64,000 bases of DNA from Trogon surrucura. Lineage: Eukaryota > Chordata > Aves > Trogoniformes > Trogonidae. The notes below the pieces were generated by a model, which had not been told where the DNA came from, did no database searches, and saw only the letters and a list, made by a program, of their open reading frames with translations. The position numbers and the translations under genes were made by a program. Where the stretch lies: assembly GCA_020746105.1 (NCBI GenBank), contig CM036622.1:10651487-10715486 (forward strand), read 5' to 3'. Shown here piece by piece: positions 13,201 through 27,700 of the stretch. Every line of letters begins with the position of its first letter. Position 1 is the stretch's first letter.

Positions 13201-15432
13201 ACCAGCTGCTGGGGTTTCCCAGCTCTGCTGGATAGAGGTGAAAGCAGAAGCAGTTGTGAAAGCCCAGAAGGCTTTGCAGAGCTTTTCCTTCCATCCCTTC
13301 TGCTTCTGTTCCAAGAACTGGCTTCAGACCATGCTGAAGCCAGTTGCCAGCTCCCTTCCATTTCAGCTAACTCAGGATTAGGAAGCCCTTTAGAGGAATA
13401 TTCTGAAGGCTTGGGTGTGGGTTAGCATCTCAGAGAGGGCTAGGAGACTTTTCTGCATCTGGTAACTGAGTGCACTAAAAATCCTCCTGTGGTCACTAGT
13501 GAAGTCTGTTTGTCCTCTACTCTGAATGGCAGCATGGGTAGTCTGAGAACAAATGAGCTTATTCATCCATGGGCAACCTCAAGGAGAAGCTTAGTGGTGA
13601 CTCAGAGCCGGAGTATTTTATAAAACCTAGTGATATCAGATGATGTTTAGGACAAACAAGCTGGTGCATTATTTTGTCCAGTCTTTCTCGAACTTGGGTG
13701 TGCTGCTATGGAATGTAGAGGCTGCTATGGAAACTGGGGAGTGACGAGTCAGAGTTCACTTCCAGTGCACAGAGATGTGAAGTAGAGTATTTGAATAAAA
13801 TCAAGGCAAATGCAATTAACAGATTTTTTTTAAAATTATATTTACTCCCTCATGTGAAAGGAATACATCCTTGTGTGAATAAACCACAGTTTTATAATAG
13901 ATGCTCTCTCATGCTGGCACTTTGAGCAACCATGTGTTTCTGATGTGCGAATTATTAAAAAGCAAGCTTGCTTGAATCTTGAAGTAAAGCTTTGCTGAGT
14001 GTTAGGTCAGCCAGGGATCCCAAAGCCCAGCAGAAGAACTACTTGGAGGAAGGGACCTTGAACAAATTCTTATCCTGTTTTTGCACTATTCCTTGATTTA
14101 CACATTAGAAACAGATTGTTGTATACTGACTTGCCTACTATAATAACACAGAAGTGTGTATTTCAATGCCAGTATTTTTAAAGCTTAGATTGGAGATTTA
14201 TTTCTGCACTTCACTTGGAGACAAAAAAAAGCTATAAAGAGAAATAAAGACCTTTATAGGGTTTGATGAAGCTTCACAGAAAGCCACAAAGGAACAAGCA
14301 CAAACGTAGGTAAGAGTAGAGGAAAGCGGGAATCTCCTACAAGAGTGTTGTCTCTGAGGAATTTACTTTGGCTCCTTTGTAAGAGCTGGGATTAGTTGAA
14401 CTCCTTGTCAGGCTTCTGGACCCATATATTTTCCTGAGCATTTAGGGAGAGGCTGCTTTGAAGGCGAAGGAGATAATTGCGGGATGAAAGGGACTGCTAG
14501 TTTGAAGAAGCCTGTTTGATAAGTGTATCTTTTTTATTGAGGATTTATTTTGTCCTCTGATAGTGTGTGTGTTTTAAGTGCTGTACAAAGTACCCACAGC
14601 AATGGAGAGGCATTTAAAACAATTACATTTGAATTAATTAATATAATGAATGACTGATAGGAAGATCAAATCGTTATCGTTATCTTTCAGTGATAAATGG
14701 AGGGGGGGGGGAAGAAAAGAAGTGCTGGCGTAGCTGACTCCAGCCTAACACATGTTTATTTAAGTGACTCAATACAAACATAACCCTGTATGTCAGTTAA
14801 ATCAGCGGCATGTCAGTCGGCACTTCTGGTTACAGAGTATTTCAGAGTCATTCATCATTCAGAGCTATAAAAGCCATTTACCTTCGGCCCACCAACCAAT
14901 CAAACCAACTAAAAATGGAGCAGGGAAGAAGCACTAACAATTGTCCTTAGTTTCCTTTTAACTTTTGCTGCAACAATTCACTGCATCCTGTGTGGTGGGA
15001 TAGTGGAGAGATTTTGCTGAACTAAACAGAGCTTCCTTCACCAGGTCATTAAAAGTGGGAAAGGGAGGAGAAAGACAGAAAGGAGCAAAAAATGAGAGAG
15101 CAGAAAGTTAACCCTTACTCTACCAGTTTTTCTTTCACAGGCAACCTTTGTAAGTTGCCTTTATCTGTATCTTCCACACCCATGAATTTGATTCCTAATT
15201 ATTTTGTACTAGCTATGAAAGCAGTGCAAGGTGTCAATATGCTGGGAGTTCTCCAATGTAAGTCATCACGGCCAGGATGCTCTGCTGCCCTTAAATTTAA
15301 AACAAGTCTTCCAAGGGCTGGGCTGCTAAGAGAGGAAGTCAGTCTCCAGCACTCTTAGGGCCTGACAGAGATTGCAGCATCTTCACAAATGCCACCGTCC
15401 AAGCCATTCCTTTGTGCTCTGTGTTCCCCTGT
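7275..15432. other. Unique non-coding stretch, no gene seen
   Basis: About 8 kb with no supported gene. The largest open frame is 156 codons on the minus strand at 8587-9057; it shows no domain, signal peptide or biased composition that I recognise. A G10 run sits at 14702-14711. A near-duplicate GCTGCTATGGAA occurs twice close together near 13702-13732. Short T and A runs occur throughout. The composition is consistent with intergenic or intronic avian DNA. Confidence 0.55.
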
Positions 15433-15503
15433 GATGGTGTTGGGTCGGAGGCTGGATTTAATGATCTCAGAGGTCTTTTCCAGGTTCAACGCTTCTGTGA
15501 CTT
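15433..15503 (+). mobile_element. Short CR1 3' tail fragment
   Basis: The segment GGAGGCTGGATTTAATGATC, followed by TCAGAGGTCTTTTCCAGG and TTCAACGCTTCTGTGA, matches the CR1 end 'ggttggactagatgatctctagaggtcccttccaacctcaacgattctgtga' with substitutions. Only the last 70 bp or so are recognisable, which fits extreme 5' truncation or decay of the rest. Confidence 0.7.
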
Positions 15504-18500
15504 TTTCCAGGCAAATAACTTGAATCCCTGATACCTGAGGCTGTCATGGCCAGGAAGTGCAGTACCCTGAGGAACATGAGGTTTAAAAAAATTACAGTTC
15601 CAAGGGCAGAAAATAATGTCAGGAACGTCTTTTCAGTCTTGAGTGGTCCCTCCTCTAATTTGATAACTAACTCTTGCTACTTTCTTCCCATTTGTGCTGA
15701 TATATGGCTTGATCCTCCAAACCTTTACTCTCATGAGTGATCCCATTAAGATAAATGAGACCTTGCTCACGTGACTGAGAGTGGGCAGGTATCTGAATTA
15801 AATGATCAGTAAAATCAGTTGGTTCTCTCTTGTCTGCCTAGTAAAAGTTCCTCCATTATAAGTGCACTAGCGTGCAAAAAAAATGGGAGTATTATTGGGT
15901 AATAATGTGTAAAATGGCCATATCCAGTTGCTTTTTGACTGTTTAACTATGGTAGTTCTCTAGTTCTGTCTGTGCTCTGCCTGATTCAAATCCTCCCCTC
16001 ATGTTTATTATTAGTTAACTATTTCTTAATGGACCCCTTCATTTATGAATAAAACCCAACAGCAATTACAGCCCCAGTGGAGACCAGTGCAGTACCCATC
16101 TGCTTTGTCACTCGCTCTCACCGTTGGCATTCTGCACAAGTCCCAGCCCCTCTCATTGTAACAAGCTAGGATCAATTTTCCAGTGGCAGCTTGGAAATAA
16201 TAGTACAAAATGTATATTAATACAGAAATATATTGTGAAACTGTCCTTAAACAAACAAATGAGCCACTTTAAAATATTACCGCTATAAATGACCATGACA
16301 GTAGCACAGCACATATAATAAAAAATAACTGCTGAAGAGAAGCTGCTGAATTACTATAGTAATAAACCAGATGTGATTATTATCATTTAACACAGTCATT
16401 GAATACCATGAATCCCTGAAGCCATTAAAATATTTATGATTAAACATTTGCTATTCCTTATAACGGAACGTATAGTGGGGTACTAAAAAACTGTTAAAGT
16501 ATTATTTTGGCTAACACCTACCTGTGCCATGATGAAGGTCAGATACCACTGTCTAAGCTGTCTGGAAAGAGCACCTAACAGCTGTCTTTCTTCTTCTATT
16601 TTTGTTTTAAATAACCACTGCAAGATTAGGTAGCTCTATAGCACTTTATTATGTTCAATAGAGAGATACAGACGTATGCTCACACTTTCCTACTTGCTTC
16701 TGTGTAAAGGAACAAACACAAATATCTGATTTTATTTGTGGAGGAATGGATGCTTTCTGTCTTCAAGGACTTATAAGAAAATATTTAATGCTTTTAGGAA
16801 AAATATACTTGAGACTAAGTAATAAGCATATGCAAAAATGAAGTCTAATTACCACCAGGAATTTTAGCATACAGGCACTGCATTACCCACTGAACATGTT
16901 TTATCTTGTAGGCACTGAATTTCTTTGTTTCCACTGCTGGAAGGGCTTCCCTGCCTGTCACCTCGTGGTCTGCAGAAGCCTGGTTGCCTACTGTTAAAAC
17001 AACCTGGGCTGCTGCGACCTGCAGGTGAGAGGTGCCCATTACTGCTGTGAAGTGGGTGTGAAATTGGGGGAAGATGCGCTGTGCAGGTGCCTGGCCCTTT
17101 CGGGGTGTGTGACCCAGAGCATAAGGGCAGGAATAATTTGTGGGTGGGTTGAGGAAGGGCACTGCAGTCCTCCTAGCCCACGATGGGAAAGATCCCTGGC
17201 CAAATTTGCATTGCTTTTCTCTGCAAGTGTGTTTTGCTGCCGGCTGATGGGGATTCTCGCAGAACTCCATCAGTCTCTGTTCTTTAGATGCAGGGTCCTC
17301 ATGTAGGCTTTACAAGCTGTGCTGTTGTGAAGTCACTCTCTGCTCCACACTGACAACTGCCAAGTCACAGGCTTATTCTAACACTTTAATATCCACTTCT
17401 CATAATTACCAAAATGTGTTCTTTCGTATATGTCTCCCAGGACGCTAGCAGGTAAGAGACATCCTTCCCTCACACTCCTATACTCTTTTCCTGCCACCAC
17501 AGAAATCTAGTTACTCTTTATCTGGATATTCTTGAAAAAAAGGAAGTGAAAACTAAGCCTCAACATGACAGAGGCAGTGGCATGGGAAATTCTGACTTCG
17601 CTTTAACAGGATTTCACTGTCCTGGCTCAGAAGGCAGCCTGCAAGCCCTGCGGTGTTTGGGGCGGCCACTGTGAACTGCAAATGCGCATGGGGAAGGATG
17701 AGGAGCTTTAAACCCATGCTGCTTTCAGAGAAAATTGGAACTACATCCTGAGGTGCCTACGTCAAGCAATGATCAGTCTTTGAAAAGTGAGTCTGCTCTG
17801 GGAAGTGCCCGTCTTTCCCTACTGACTCAAGGAGAAGTTGAGATGAGCGTAATTGAGGTCCCCAACCACTGGAAGGCTGATGTTAAGTAAGGAAGCCCAT
17901 CTTTGAGTAATGTGTAAACCACAAGCCTAAAGCCCTCTTTGTTTGTCTTCTGACTGTGAAGGCACATATCCTCCATCCTTACCCCTCAGGTTGTGTTTTC
18001 CCTCCCAGGAAGATCAGCACTTAGCCCAGGATTGTCTCAGACACAGCAACTGAGCTCTGCTCCAACTAAAGTCCTTGCATGACCTAAGTCCAATGGCATT
18101 TTCAGAGGAAATGAGCTCACTGACAGTTTTGGGGTCCAGAAGAAATTTTGGAAGAAAGAGGGGTAGCTGCTGCTACTTTCTTGTAAATGAAAACGCATAA
18201 GAAGTGCATCATGCCCTGCTTTTATATAAAAGCCAGGTGGCAGAGCACTTGCCCAGGGAGTGGGAAATATGCATTCAGCTCTTTCCTCTGCCTGAGAAGA
18301 TTCAAACTCACATGTTCTATAGCGGGGATGCAGCCGGTTAAGCACAGACTGATCCCAGTGGTGTGCTAGTCCTGTCTGATGGTTGCCCTCTGGGGACTAA
18401 TGTAGAAGTTTATCTAATTTCTCAGTCTGGCTAGGTCAGGGCAGAGTAGAGAGGCATAATTCTGTGTGAAAGTGATATAGAGAGGCGGCACTGATGGATT

Positions 18501-21500
18501 TAGGCAAAGCAGAAGCTGTAAAAAGGTTTCCAGCATGGCACTGCTGGAGTCAAGCATCTCATTTTCACCAAAGATCCACTTCAGAAGCCCTCGTGCCTTC
18601 TCCCTGGGAAGACATGTGGGCTGGGATCTGGCTGCCAGCACACACACAGCTGAGGGTTAGATGCTGGATGACATTCAACCCTTTAAAGTTGTCTGAAGGG
18701 AATATTTGGAGTTCCAGTGCACTTAACCCGGTCACTACGTGAAGGACAGTGGGAGCAGGCAGTGACAGTCAGTCAGGAGTGCCATTTTCAAGTTTCTTCT
18801 ATGGATCTGATGGGAGGATCCCTTAGCTCATGACCAGAAGCCCTTCCTGAAAGCCACTCAGCTCCAAGTTCAAAAGCTGTTTTGTCATATTAGCTGGAGC
18901 AGTCACCACACAGCCTGCATACTTGTGGGGTTTTTTTGTTTGTCTTTTTTTTTTTTCTGTGCCACAGTAAGATTCAACGAAGCAATATGAAGGGATTGCA
19001 CCAGTCCTGGTGTCAGGAGCCCCAGTAATTAAACAAAAAAATAGTTTTATTCCACAGATGATCAGGAAGGACTCCAAAGGCCACTTGCGGTTTGTGAAGA
19101 TGACTATCTGAAAATCCTCCATCTAGACTTGGGTGTTTTCTATTCATTATGCCTGTGGATATGCTACTTCACCCGCCAAGTAAACCCCATATGCCTTCCT
19201 CTTGTGTCCTTCCCATCAGCATCATCACCAGATACTACGCGGTCTGAGTGGTGCATTGTAACAAATTAGACAGCACTGCATCCAAAAATAATTACTCTTA
19301 ACTAAGGGCTATTCTGACAAGACTCGTCTTCCGTTCTCAACCATCGGAAATAAAGATTGCTTTAGCCTTTCTGTAAAGTATTTAATAGAGTTTCAGGCTT
19401 TATGTTAAGTATTAAATCAAGGATGGAGTTAGAGTTTTCTTGGATGCTTTTGTTATACCCACAGATATTTTCTCAGAGCTTAAAAATGCTGGAGAATGGA
19501 GGATCTCACTGGTGCTTAGGAGTTTTCCACTGTCTGGATTTATCAAAATCAAGTTTATGAGAGATTATCTGCATCCAAAAAAAAAGAAAACAGGGGTATT
19601 AGAGCAGCTGACCCAACACCCATCTGCTCTGAGACAGAGATATGAATCCAAACTCCTCATTCTCCCTCTCTTGAAATTTGAGGAAGACTGGAGTTGTTAC
19701 TTCACACTTGCATTGATGAAATAAAGACCTGAAGAATCTGTTGGCATGAGTGGAGGTTTCACAAACCGAGAGGAACTTTTTATATGATGCAAGATTTCTG
19801 TAAGCTTTCCATTACTCCGATTTATTAGTCCTCAAGGCTATGTGGAAAGTGAACAGAAAGCATACCTGAAAAAAGAAATTAAATTACGAGAGCTTTCACT
19901 ATTCAAAGGCATATTTGAACTCCTGCATTTCGGACTTGTAAGGAGTGGTTGTGTTGTGCTGTTGTAATAGACATCAGGTTTTGGATGGATACGTTCATTA
20001 GAGAGGGAAAACATGGGAAAAGATTACCCCTGTCTTTTGATTTTGATAAAATCCTGGGCGCTTTTGGCTTCTGCATGTCCCCAAGGGCATAGATCCAGGC
20101 AAAACAATATCCAGGAAAGGAAAACATGTGAGAAATTACCTAGCCAATCAAGAGGAATGGCTGACGGGTATTGCAAGAAGGAGTTTAGCTGGGACGTGTT
20201 CTCACTGAGTTCATCCAGATGAGAACTGACACTGGTGCTAAACGCTGAAAGGTGAGCATCAGTGCAAACACTGCTCCCTGTATGCTGTGAGGTGTCTACC
20301 CACAGCACATTTTGGATCAGTGATGCTGTAGCTGCTCCAGCTATATTTTGTGAGTTTAATAGAGATTCCTGCAATGCCAGAGCTCAGAAAAAAACAAACG
20401 TCTCTGACCATGCATTTAGAAACAAAAACCTGATTTCTTCGCAGTATGGCTTTTATGGTGAAAAAGGACTCAGGACACAGATTTGTATGATACAGCAAGG
20501 AGAACTGATCAGAAAAATGGTAGTACTGCGTGCTGTCTGAAAAAAGAGTCCTGTTAAAATCCAAGTCATTGTGACAGTATTGCTTTCCTTCTGCCCTCCT
20601 GTGCGTGCTTGCTTGTTTCCTTCCTGCCTTCCCAGTTGTTTGGAGGCAAGGACATTGAATTTTTCCTTTTCAAATACTTTTTCTTTCTGAACTGTTACAT
20701 TTTTGTTGTACAGTATGTTTTAAAATGTGGTCATGAAAATAAGACTAAATATTTTTTTGAGTTTTCCTTTTATGCCCTTCTTTCTCTTCCAGAAAGAAAA
20801 CAAACCCAAAGTTAGATTCTGGAAATGATCTGAAATGGGATTTCTATTCTCCATGTAGATGAATGACAACTGGGATCATAGACGATATATTTCAGAACAA
20901 AAAAGCTCTGAGTATGTTGAGGTTGATTTATTGCTGTAAATCATGGCATAGAGGTACGTTGATTATCATCACTTGGATATCTCTTGTAGCTGACATTTTA
21001 CTCTATTCCTCTATATTTCTCATAGAGTTTCATCAACACAAAAAATCAAAGAAAGACTAATCCAACAGAATCAGTATAGCCAGGCGCTTATACCCAGTGC
21101 TTTATTTTCTCCATAATATATTTAGAGTGTTTTGGGGAGTAATTTCAAACAGTCAAGTCAGAATCCACAGAGAATTGATTTTTGTGACCTCGCATATTGT
21201 AACAGAAAATTATAATAGGAAGTAAACCATTAAGTGATAAACAAGGAAACATAGATACAATTACTTTCAGAACAGAATTTTATCCACTCTAGTTCTGAAA
21301 ATGAAGAGATAGTACTGACTGGAACACCTCAATTCTGAATGCAAACTATACAATCTATTATATTAAACAAAGTCAAAAGCAATGTGAAAGATCTTGAATC
21401 TATTCAAGGCATGCACCTCATTACAGACTTAGCAAATTAAAACACAAATAGGATTAGAAAAGAATAATGTAACAATCTCCCACTATGGTCCCTGGAGCAT

Positions 21501-23587
21501 TAAGTCATAAATTGGGTTTGCATTAAATTGTGCCTGCAGTATTGAATTCAGGGAAAGAGCTATAGGCTGAAGATAAACCTTGCTGGGCTAGCCAACTTTA
21601 GTACGGCTGTGTGTTTTCATAATCACACAACTGAATTTGTTGGAATCTAAAAAGGCACATTCAAAAACATGCATTTCATATCTTAATTAGAAAATGAAGA
21701 TATGGTATAGCAATTTCTGGCTATACCAAAGCCAAAAGCTGCAGGCATTTGAAATCGTCGCTTCTCCTGAAGATGTTTAAATATGGAAGCTAAGAGCTTT
21801 TCCTCAGACCACCTACTGTGTTTCCACATGTCTTCAGGTTTGCACAAACCTATAGCATGTTGCAAGCTTCTCTCTAAATGGAGAGGAGAATCTTCCTCCA
21901 AAAGACTGGAGAGAAGCTGAGTTTCCATATTACAAATGTATTCTGTTGTTATGGGAACTAAAATGGTGAGTGATGTGAAAAGGATCCTCAGCTAACAAAG
22001 ACTGGCTTGATGATATTATGGCAATAGCGAGCTGTACAAACAGATCTGCAAGAAATAAGTAGAGCTTCTTTTCTTAAGGAGATGCAGATGCTGAAAAGTA
22101 TTGACTCTAAAGAGAGTTAAATTCAACCTTTGTGTGACCCTAGACAAATTACCAAGTAATACTAGGAATTAATTTTGTTAATTTTTCCTTAATAAAGGCT
22201 TTATCCTTCAAAGGTATATTATTACTGTCATCATCCTCCTAACTGTCACTTTGGGGATCACTAATAGCAGCTGCTTTGGTTAAGGTGCTCGTCATTTCAC
22301 ACTACAAAGGAGCCTTTGTATGATACTATATAGATTTTTTGGTGCCTTTTCTTTTAGAGGTTCTCATGTCTCCATTTGTCTGCAGCAGACTTTTGCAATT
22401 TGGCAGGCAGAAAGCCCTTTGGGCTAGGTAACTGTCTTGTCTTTGTTGATGCACCCTTTCTCAACTTTTGCTGCTACCATCTCTCAGCATCTGCCAATTC
22501 CCTCCCCTAGTTTGCGCTGCACAGCACAGCGCAGAATTTAGCAGCATGCTAAAATAATAACAGAACCCATTAGTATTTCGAGTCTAATCTCACAGCCACT
22601 GCCAAAAGAGCACACACTATCCTGGGAACACTCGGGTTTTGATAAAGCAGCTGGGGAGGAAAGTGAACTTTGTGCAGTGACTGGGGGATGCTGATACCAG
22701 GAGCTGGTGCAGATTGATGGGGCTGCAGTGCCTGTATCTGAACAGTGGGAGCCAGGGAAATACACATTTGAATTTGTGTCAGGGCACCAACCGAATGGCA
22801 CGCCAGGCTAAGAGCAGTCTCTTACAAGGGTTTCCAAGGGTAAGAAAGCACGGTGACATTGCCACGGGACTGCAACCCTCTCTGGGGAACCAGCTCCCCA
22901 GCTTGAATGGGGCAGCAACACCTTGACCAAGACTCATTTCTTGCCATATATGAATTGAGAGGAGGCAGATGGTGAAGAGGCAGAACCTCCCAGACACAAG
23001 ATGCAAGGGTGCCCAAGCTTGAACCATGCATATAAGATCTCGTCCTGTCCAGCATAGGGTTTCTCCGGCTCTCAACAGCAACGATGCCTAGTTCTGGGGA
23101 AAAGGATAACGAAAAATGGGTCATCTTGAGTCTATAGGGTTACATCTAAACTGTGGCTGCTGAGATTTCTTCCCTGACCCCAGGTGCTGGGATACACACA
23201 AGGCTTGCGGGAGGGCACGTACCCAAAGCTTGTTGCGTGTGCTGCTGTGCCATGCATGCTCCAGCTAGGGCTCCATGCTGCAGTCAGGGGAACAAGTTTT
23301 TGGGGGTCACATCCAGTGAGATTTTACCCTGGGCTGGGAGTGGGAGGGGTCCTCTCTCCCTCCTCAGTTTGCCAGTGGAGAATTTGTTGGCTAAACAAGG
23401 CTGTTTCCTCCTGCTGGCTGACATCTCCCTTCTGGAACAACCTTTTAACATTTTTCTTGATTTTCTTAAGCAGCAAACATTAGACACATTAAGAACAGCA
23501 ACAACAAAATCATTAGGCACTATAACATTCTCCAAGGAGCCAGACATACCCTTTAATCAGGTTATGGAAAATTCATTCCTCTTCTAG
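15504..23587. other. Unique non-coding stretch, no gene seen
   Basis: No exon or transposon is recognised. The segment 16200-16460 is AT-rich and complex rather than simple-repeat, with several homeodomain-type TAAT cores; it could be a conserved non-coding element, but that cannot be judged from one genome. A T12 run sits at 18945-18956. Open frames reach 144 codons (plus, 23153-23587) and 141 codons (minus, 16845-17270), without recognisable domains. Confidence 0.55.
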
Positions 23588-24790
23588 ACATTTATCTTCT
23601 TTGTTTATGCACATACCAAGTGACCCACTTCTAAGCATCAAAAATAACAACGAAGAAATAACCAAAGATTCTTCATTATTAATGGATTTGTATACCATTT
23701 ATTTTATTTTATCGGAAACTAAATAATCAAGTTCATTCATTCCAATTAAACACAGCACACACTAATTGTCTATCATTTCTATCAGTGAATCCGGTTCTCT
23801 CACTTCAAAGTCACTACTTGACCTCAGTGGGGAAAGGATCGGTATCATTCTTCCCTCTGTAATGATTGATTGATTGCATTAAGATCGAGAAACATAGACT
23901 GAAATTAGGGGTATACTGTGCTTTTATTCCCTGTGTTAGCTTACAGACCCAGGGGCTATAAACCCAGTATTATAATTTGATGAACTAGTACTATAGACTA
24001 TATCAGGTCAAATTTGTCCCCAAATTTGCATGACTTATAACAAGTATAATGTATCTATTTTCATGTAATGAGTGATACCTAGATCTTGGGCACAGATCTC
24101 TAATGAAAATTCTATTAATAATAAACATGATGCGTACGTTTATAATTAAATGGTGTTTTTTTTAAGCAATAAGGCTTTAGTCTTAACACTGGCCTAAACC
24201 TACTGAATTAGTTAGTAGACTTGACAGAAATTAGTGACAAAAGAAAACCTTTTTACACAAGTTGTGTGCTGATGTGATTCTTATTTTGACAGCTAAACCA
24301 AAACTCTTCCAGAGCAGCTTCAGAAGAAATAGTCTCATCATTTTATTGAGGTTTCATATCAAGTAGTTTTTGTTGTTCTTGACAAAACTATTCAAAATGA
24401 AACTCACTTGATGAGAGAAATACAGGAAAGCAAAGTAGCATTAGACTGCAAAAAGTACTGTAAAAAGTAAGTCACATCAAGCAAAGCTGCTTATTAGTAA
24501 AGACAATGATACCTCTCCTTTTAAAGAGACTGTATTGTGTTTTAACTGGCAATTAGTTGCTCAAAACTTACATGGATTAGGAATTACAATAGAAGCTATA
24601 ATGGAAATAACAGAGCATTGTTTCTTTATCAATATGGAAAATAAACCAACCTGCTTCTTTAGCCTGAAAAAATATATTTTGTTACGTTCCATGTTAATTT
24701 TTATTTTCTCTGTTAAAACATAGTTAAAGAAGAGATTTAACTCTAAGGTAATTTTATCTATACAATGTTGGCTAGATATGAAACATTGCT
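23588..24790. other. Strongly AT-rich non-coding block
   Basis: This stretch is noticeably richer in A and T than its neighbours, with many TTTATT, TAATAA and AAAT steps, very few CpG dinucleotides and no usable open frame over about 62 codons. No repeat family was recognised. It may be a matrix-attachment-like or conserved non-coding segment, but the sequence alone does not show this. Confidence 0.5.
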
Positions 24791-27700
24791 CAAAAGCTCT
24801 TAAGAGGGCACCTTCTGGTACCTGGAGAAATTGGAAGAAAAGGTCAGAGGAGAATGTCAGGAGAGGGATAATAGAACCAGGCTCCCAAAAATAGAGAAAA
24901 ATAGACAGTAAATAGTAGAAAAGGTGAAAAAATCATCTTTATCACTGTGCATGATGTAACTCTGCTTGAACAGCTGCTAGAGTTTTAGTGCCATGTCAGT
25001 GACATTAATACTGCTGATGATTTTCTTTTATATTTTCTGACACATCCCCACAATCACAAGCATTTCTAAAAACTTACCAGAGAAGATGGCCCACAGGGAC
25101 AGGACTGGCAGGAACCCAGTCAGTCTTTTTCCTGCAATAGAAATTAGTCATTTCAGGATCCAAAGACCTTTTGAATGGGCATATTTTCTATTTTTATTCC
25201 CTGAGTTATTACGGGGTATGAATGTCAATAATAGATAAGCACATCGCAAACAGACTCAGCAAGTTCTGCCTTTTCTGCCCCTGGAGAGCCACCGCTCAAG
25301 CAATATCTCAGAGCTGGGGTGACAGTTCTCCCTGGAGGGGGACAAGAGACAAATCCCTTCCACTCCACAAGCCCCCTGGCCTGCACCGTCTGATGAATTT
25401 ATAGTCTCCAATACAGTTAGGTGTGTATAATTCAATGTATTGCTGAAGACCAGTTACTGTATTTTATAGCTAACATTACAGGGGATATTTTTTAATACGA
25501 AGTAAAACAATATTTGTTTCCTGAAAGGGAAATGTGCTGTCTGTAGCTATCAGCAGTCAACAGTTGCTGCTGGCTAGAACTAAAGGAGAAAAAAATAGGT
25601 GGATTTTACTTTAGCAATATTGGGAAGAATAATTTATCATTCACAGTGCTTTTTCAGGATGAGAGGCCCCATTTGAAAGTCGCTGTGACTGCTTTATTGT
25701 ACTGTATTAAACAATTGCATTAAAAACAAGGGTTACATGAGATAGCCTGACACAACAAGCGCTGCAACTGAACCCGGATTTCTACGCTGCACGTGACTCT
25801 GTGTAGAGGTGCAGGGAAAGTGTATGGAGTGAGGGGAGCATATTGCTTTGAGGGTCTGTAGCTATTTGCCATCAGGATCCAATTCTGTAATTTCCAAGCA
25901 CTTTGCAGAAATTCATCAGTTCTGCTCACACAACACATCTGTGGGGTCGAAAAAGTGAATATGGATTTGGGGGATTTGGGTTTTCCTTTGGTTTTGACCC
26001 TGTTCCAGAGCTTGGGAAAGCACTGATTAGTGATTACTTGTCTGGGTCCCTGGAAAATAGAGCTACTTCGAGGCATTAAAGGCAAAAAAAGACATTCTGA
26101 AGAGTACGTGAGTACTTGGTGTCAGTCCATATCACAACAAACCAACAGCAGCAATATCTGTCCCAATAGGCCTCCGGTGGACTTGTCTGGGGCCACCGGA
26201 GGACTTACCCTTCTCAGAGGGATTACAGACCAGCTTCCCCTGCCCTACAATCCCTTGCTTAGAGCATCCTTTTTTTAACTGCTTCACAGGATACTGGTTT
26301 TGGGGGATAAAATTTTCTTTTGATAAGATGTATTTTAAGCATATAGTGGACCAGTTAGTGTTGCATATCAGATCAGATATTAGCTCTTGAAAAGAATATC
26401 ACATATACTACTTTTCCACCACAAAGAAACTTCCTATTTATTTGTTCAGTTCTTTTTTGCTTTTGTTTACATTTTTGCCAAGAAATAAATGTCACAGAAG
26501 AGTTCAAAGAGGAGCTGTCAGGTAGAAACATCCAAAGGCTGCCCTGGTAGAAAGCTGTGATAATGCTACAGCTTCTACAATATTTAAAAGGCCTGTTAAT
26601 GATCAGCAGACAATTAAGGTAGTTTGTAAGAGTACATAGACCTTATATGTGCTTTGCATGAAAAAGCATGTACTAGTTGCATTTTGCAGAAATACATTTT
26701 TTTGGCCTTTCTACCACGGTGAGCCTGTTATCAGACCTGTTGAAGGTGAATGTGCCTCAAGGTGATGGACCTGCAGCCCTTCGGCAGGGGTGAGGCAGGC
26801 AACGAGCAGCTCTTGGCAGGACTCAGACTTGAGCTCTGAAAGCATCAGAAGTTGCCCAGCACACGTGAGGGACAGGGTCTGCCACCTCTGGGGTGGTGTG
26901 TGATGCAGAAGGAACCTGGATGACATTTACTGGGTCACTGTGCACAGTTCATCTCCAGGTATCCCAAGCAGACCTGTGTGTCTGCAAGTGAGGAAAGCAG
27001 CATGATTTAGGAAATAACCTGCCTTTTGGAGAAAGCTTCAGCACTTGGGCAGTCCATCAGCCTCTCCATAAGCTCCTGTATCTCTTGCTGCTCACAACTC
27101 ATTTCTCCCAGGCATTAGCTGTAATGAAGATGGGATGGTCTACAACTTTATGACAGTTCCATTTATTTCTACTATTTTCACGTAAACCCAAGCAACGAGC
27201 AGCAGTTGCTTCCTCTGCAGCTTGATAAATGTCAGTATTAATTAAAATTGTTCGGAGTAGGGTCGGATTTTTTACGTCTCTCTGCACCAGGCTGGCACGG
27301 ATGAGAAGCCTGACGAGCAGACGCAGCTGCTGAGCTGTTGACTGGAAGTGTCGTCACTGGGAATAAAGCAAAGGAGCGGTAGCCGGTTTCTGACAAAGTG
27401 GATTGGAAATAGTGGAAGCATTTTGTCACCTGCACCGTGCTGCCACTCAGCGCAATGTGGGGGAGGATGTCTGGATATGGGTCTTGAACTTAATCCTTTG
27501 CTCCCCTAGCTGGGAAGTCTGCAAAGGCAGCTGTTCAGCCCATATGGAGGGGATAGTGCTCCCCCACCACTGCTATCTAATGATGCTTTCCTGACTGACA
27601 CTCCAGAGAGAGCCCTTGATGCGGGAGGGAAGGTCAGCATGACACAGTGCCTTTTAGGATGTAAAGGGAAAAAAACAGGGGACACCCCCCTCCCTAAGCC

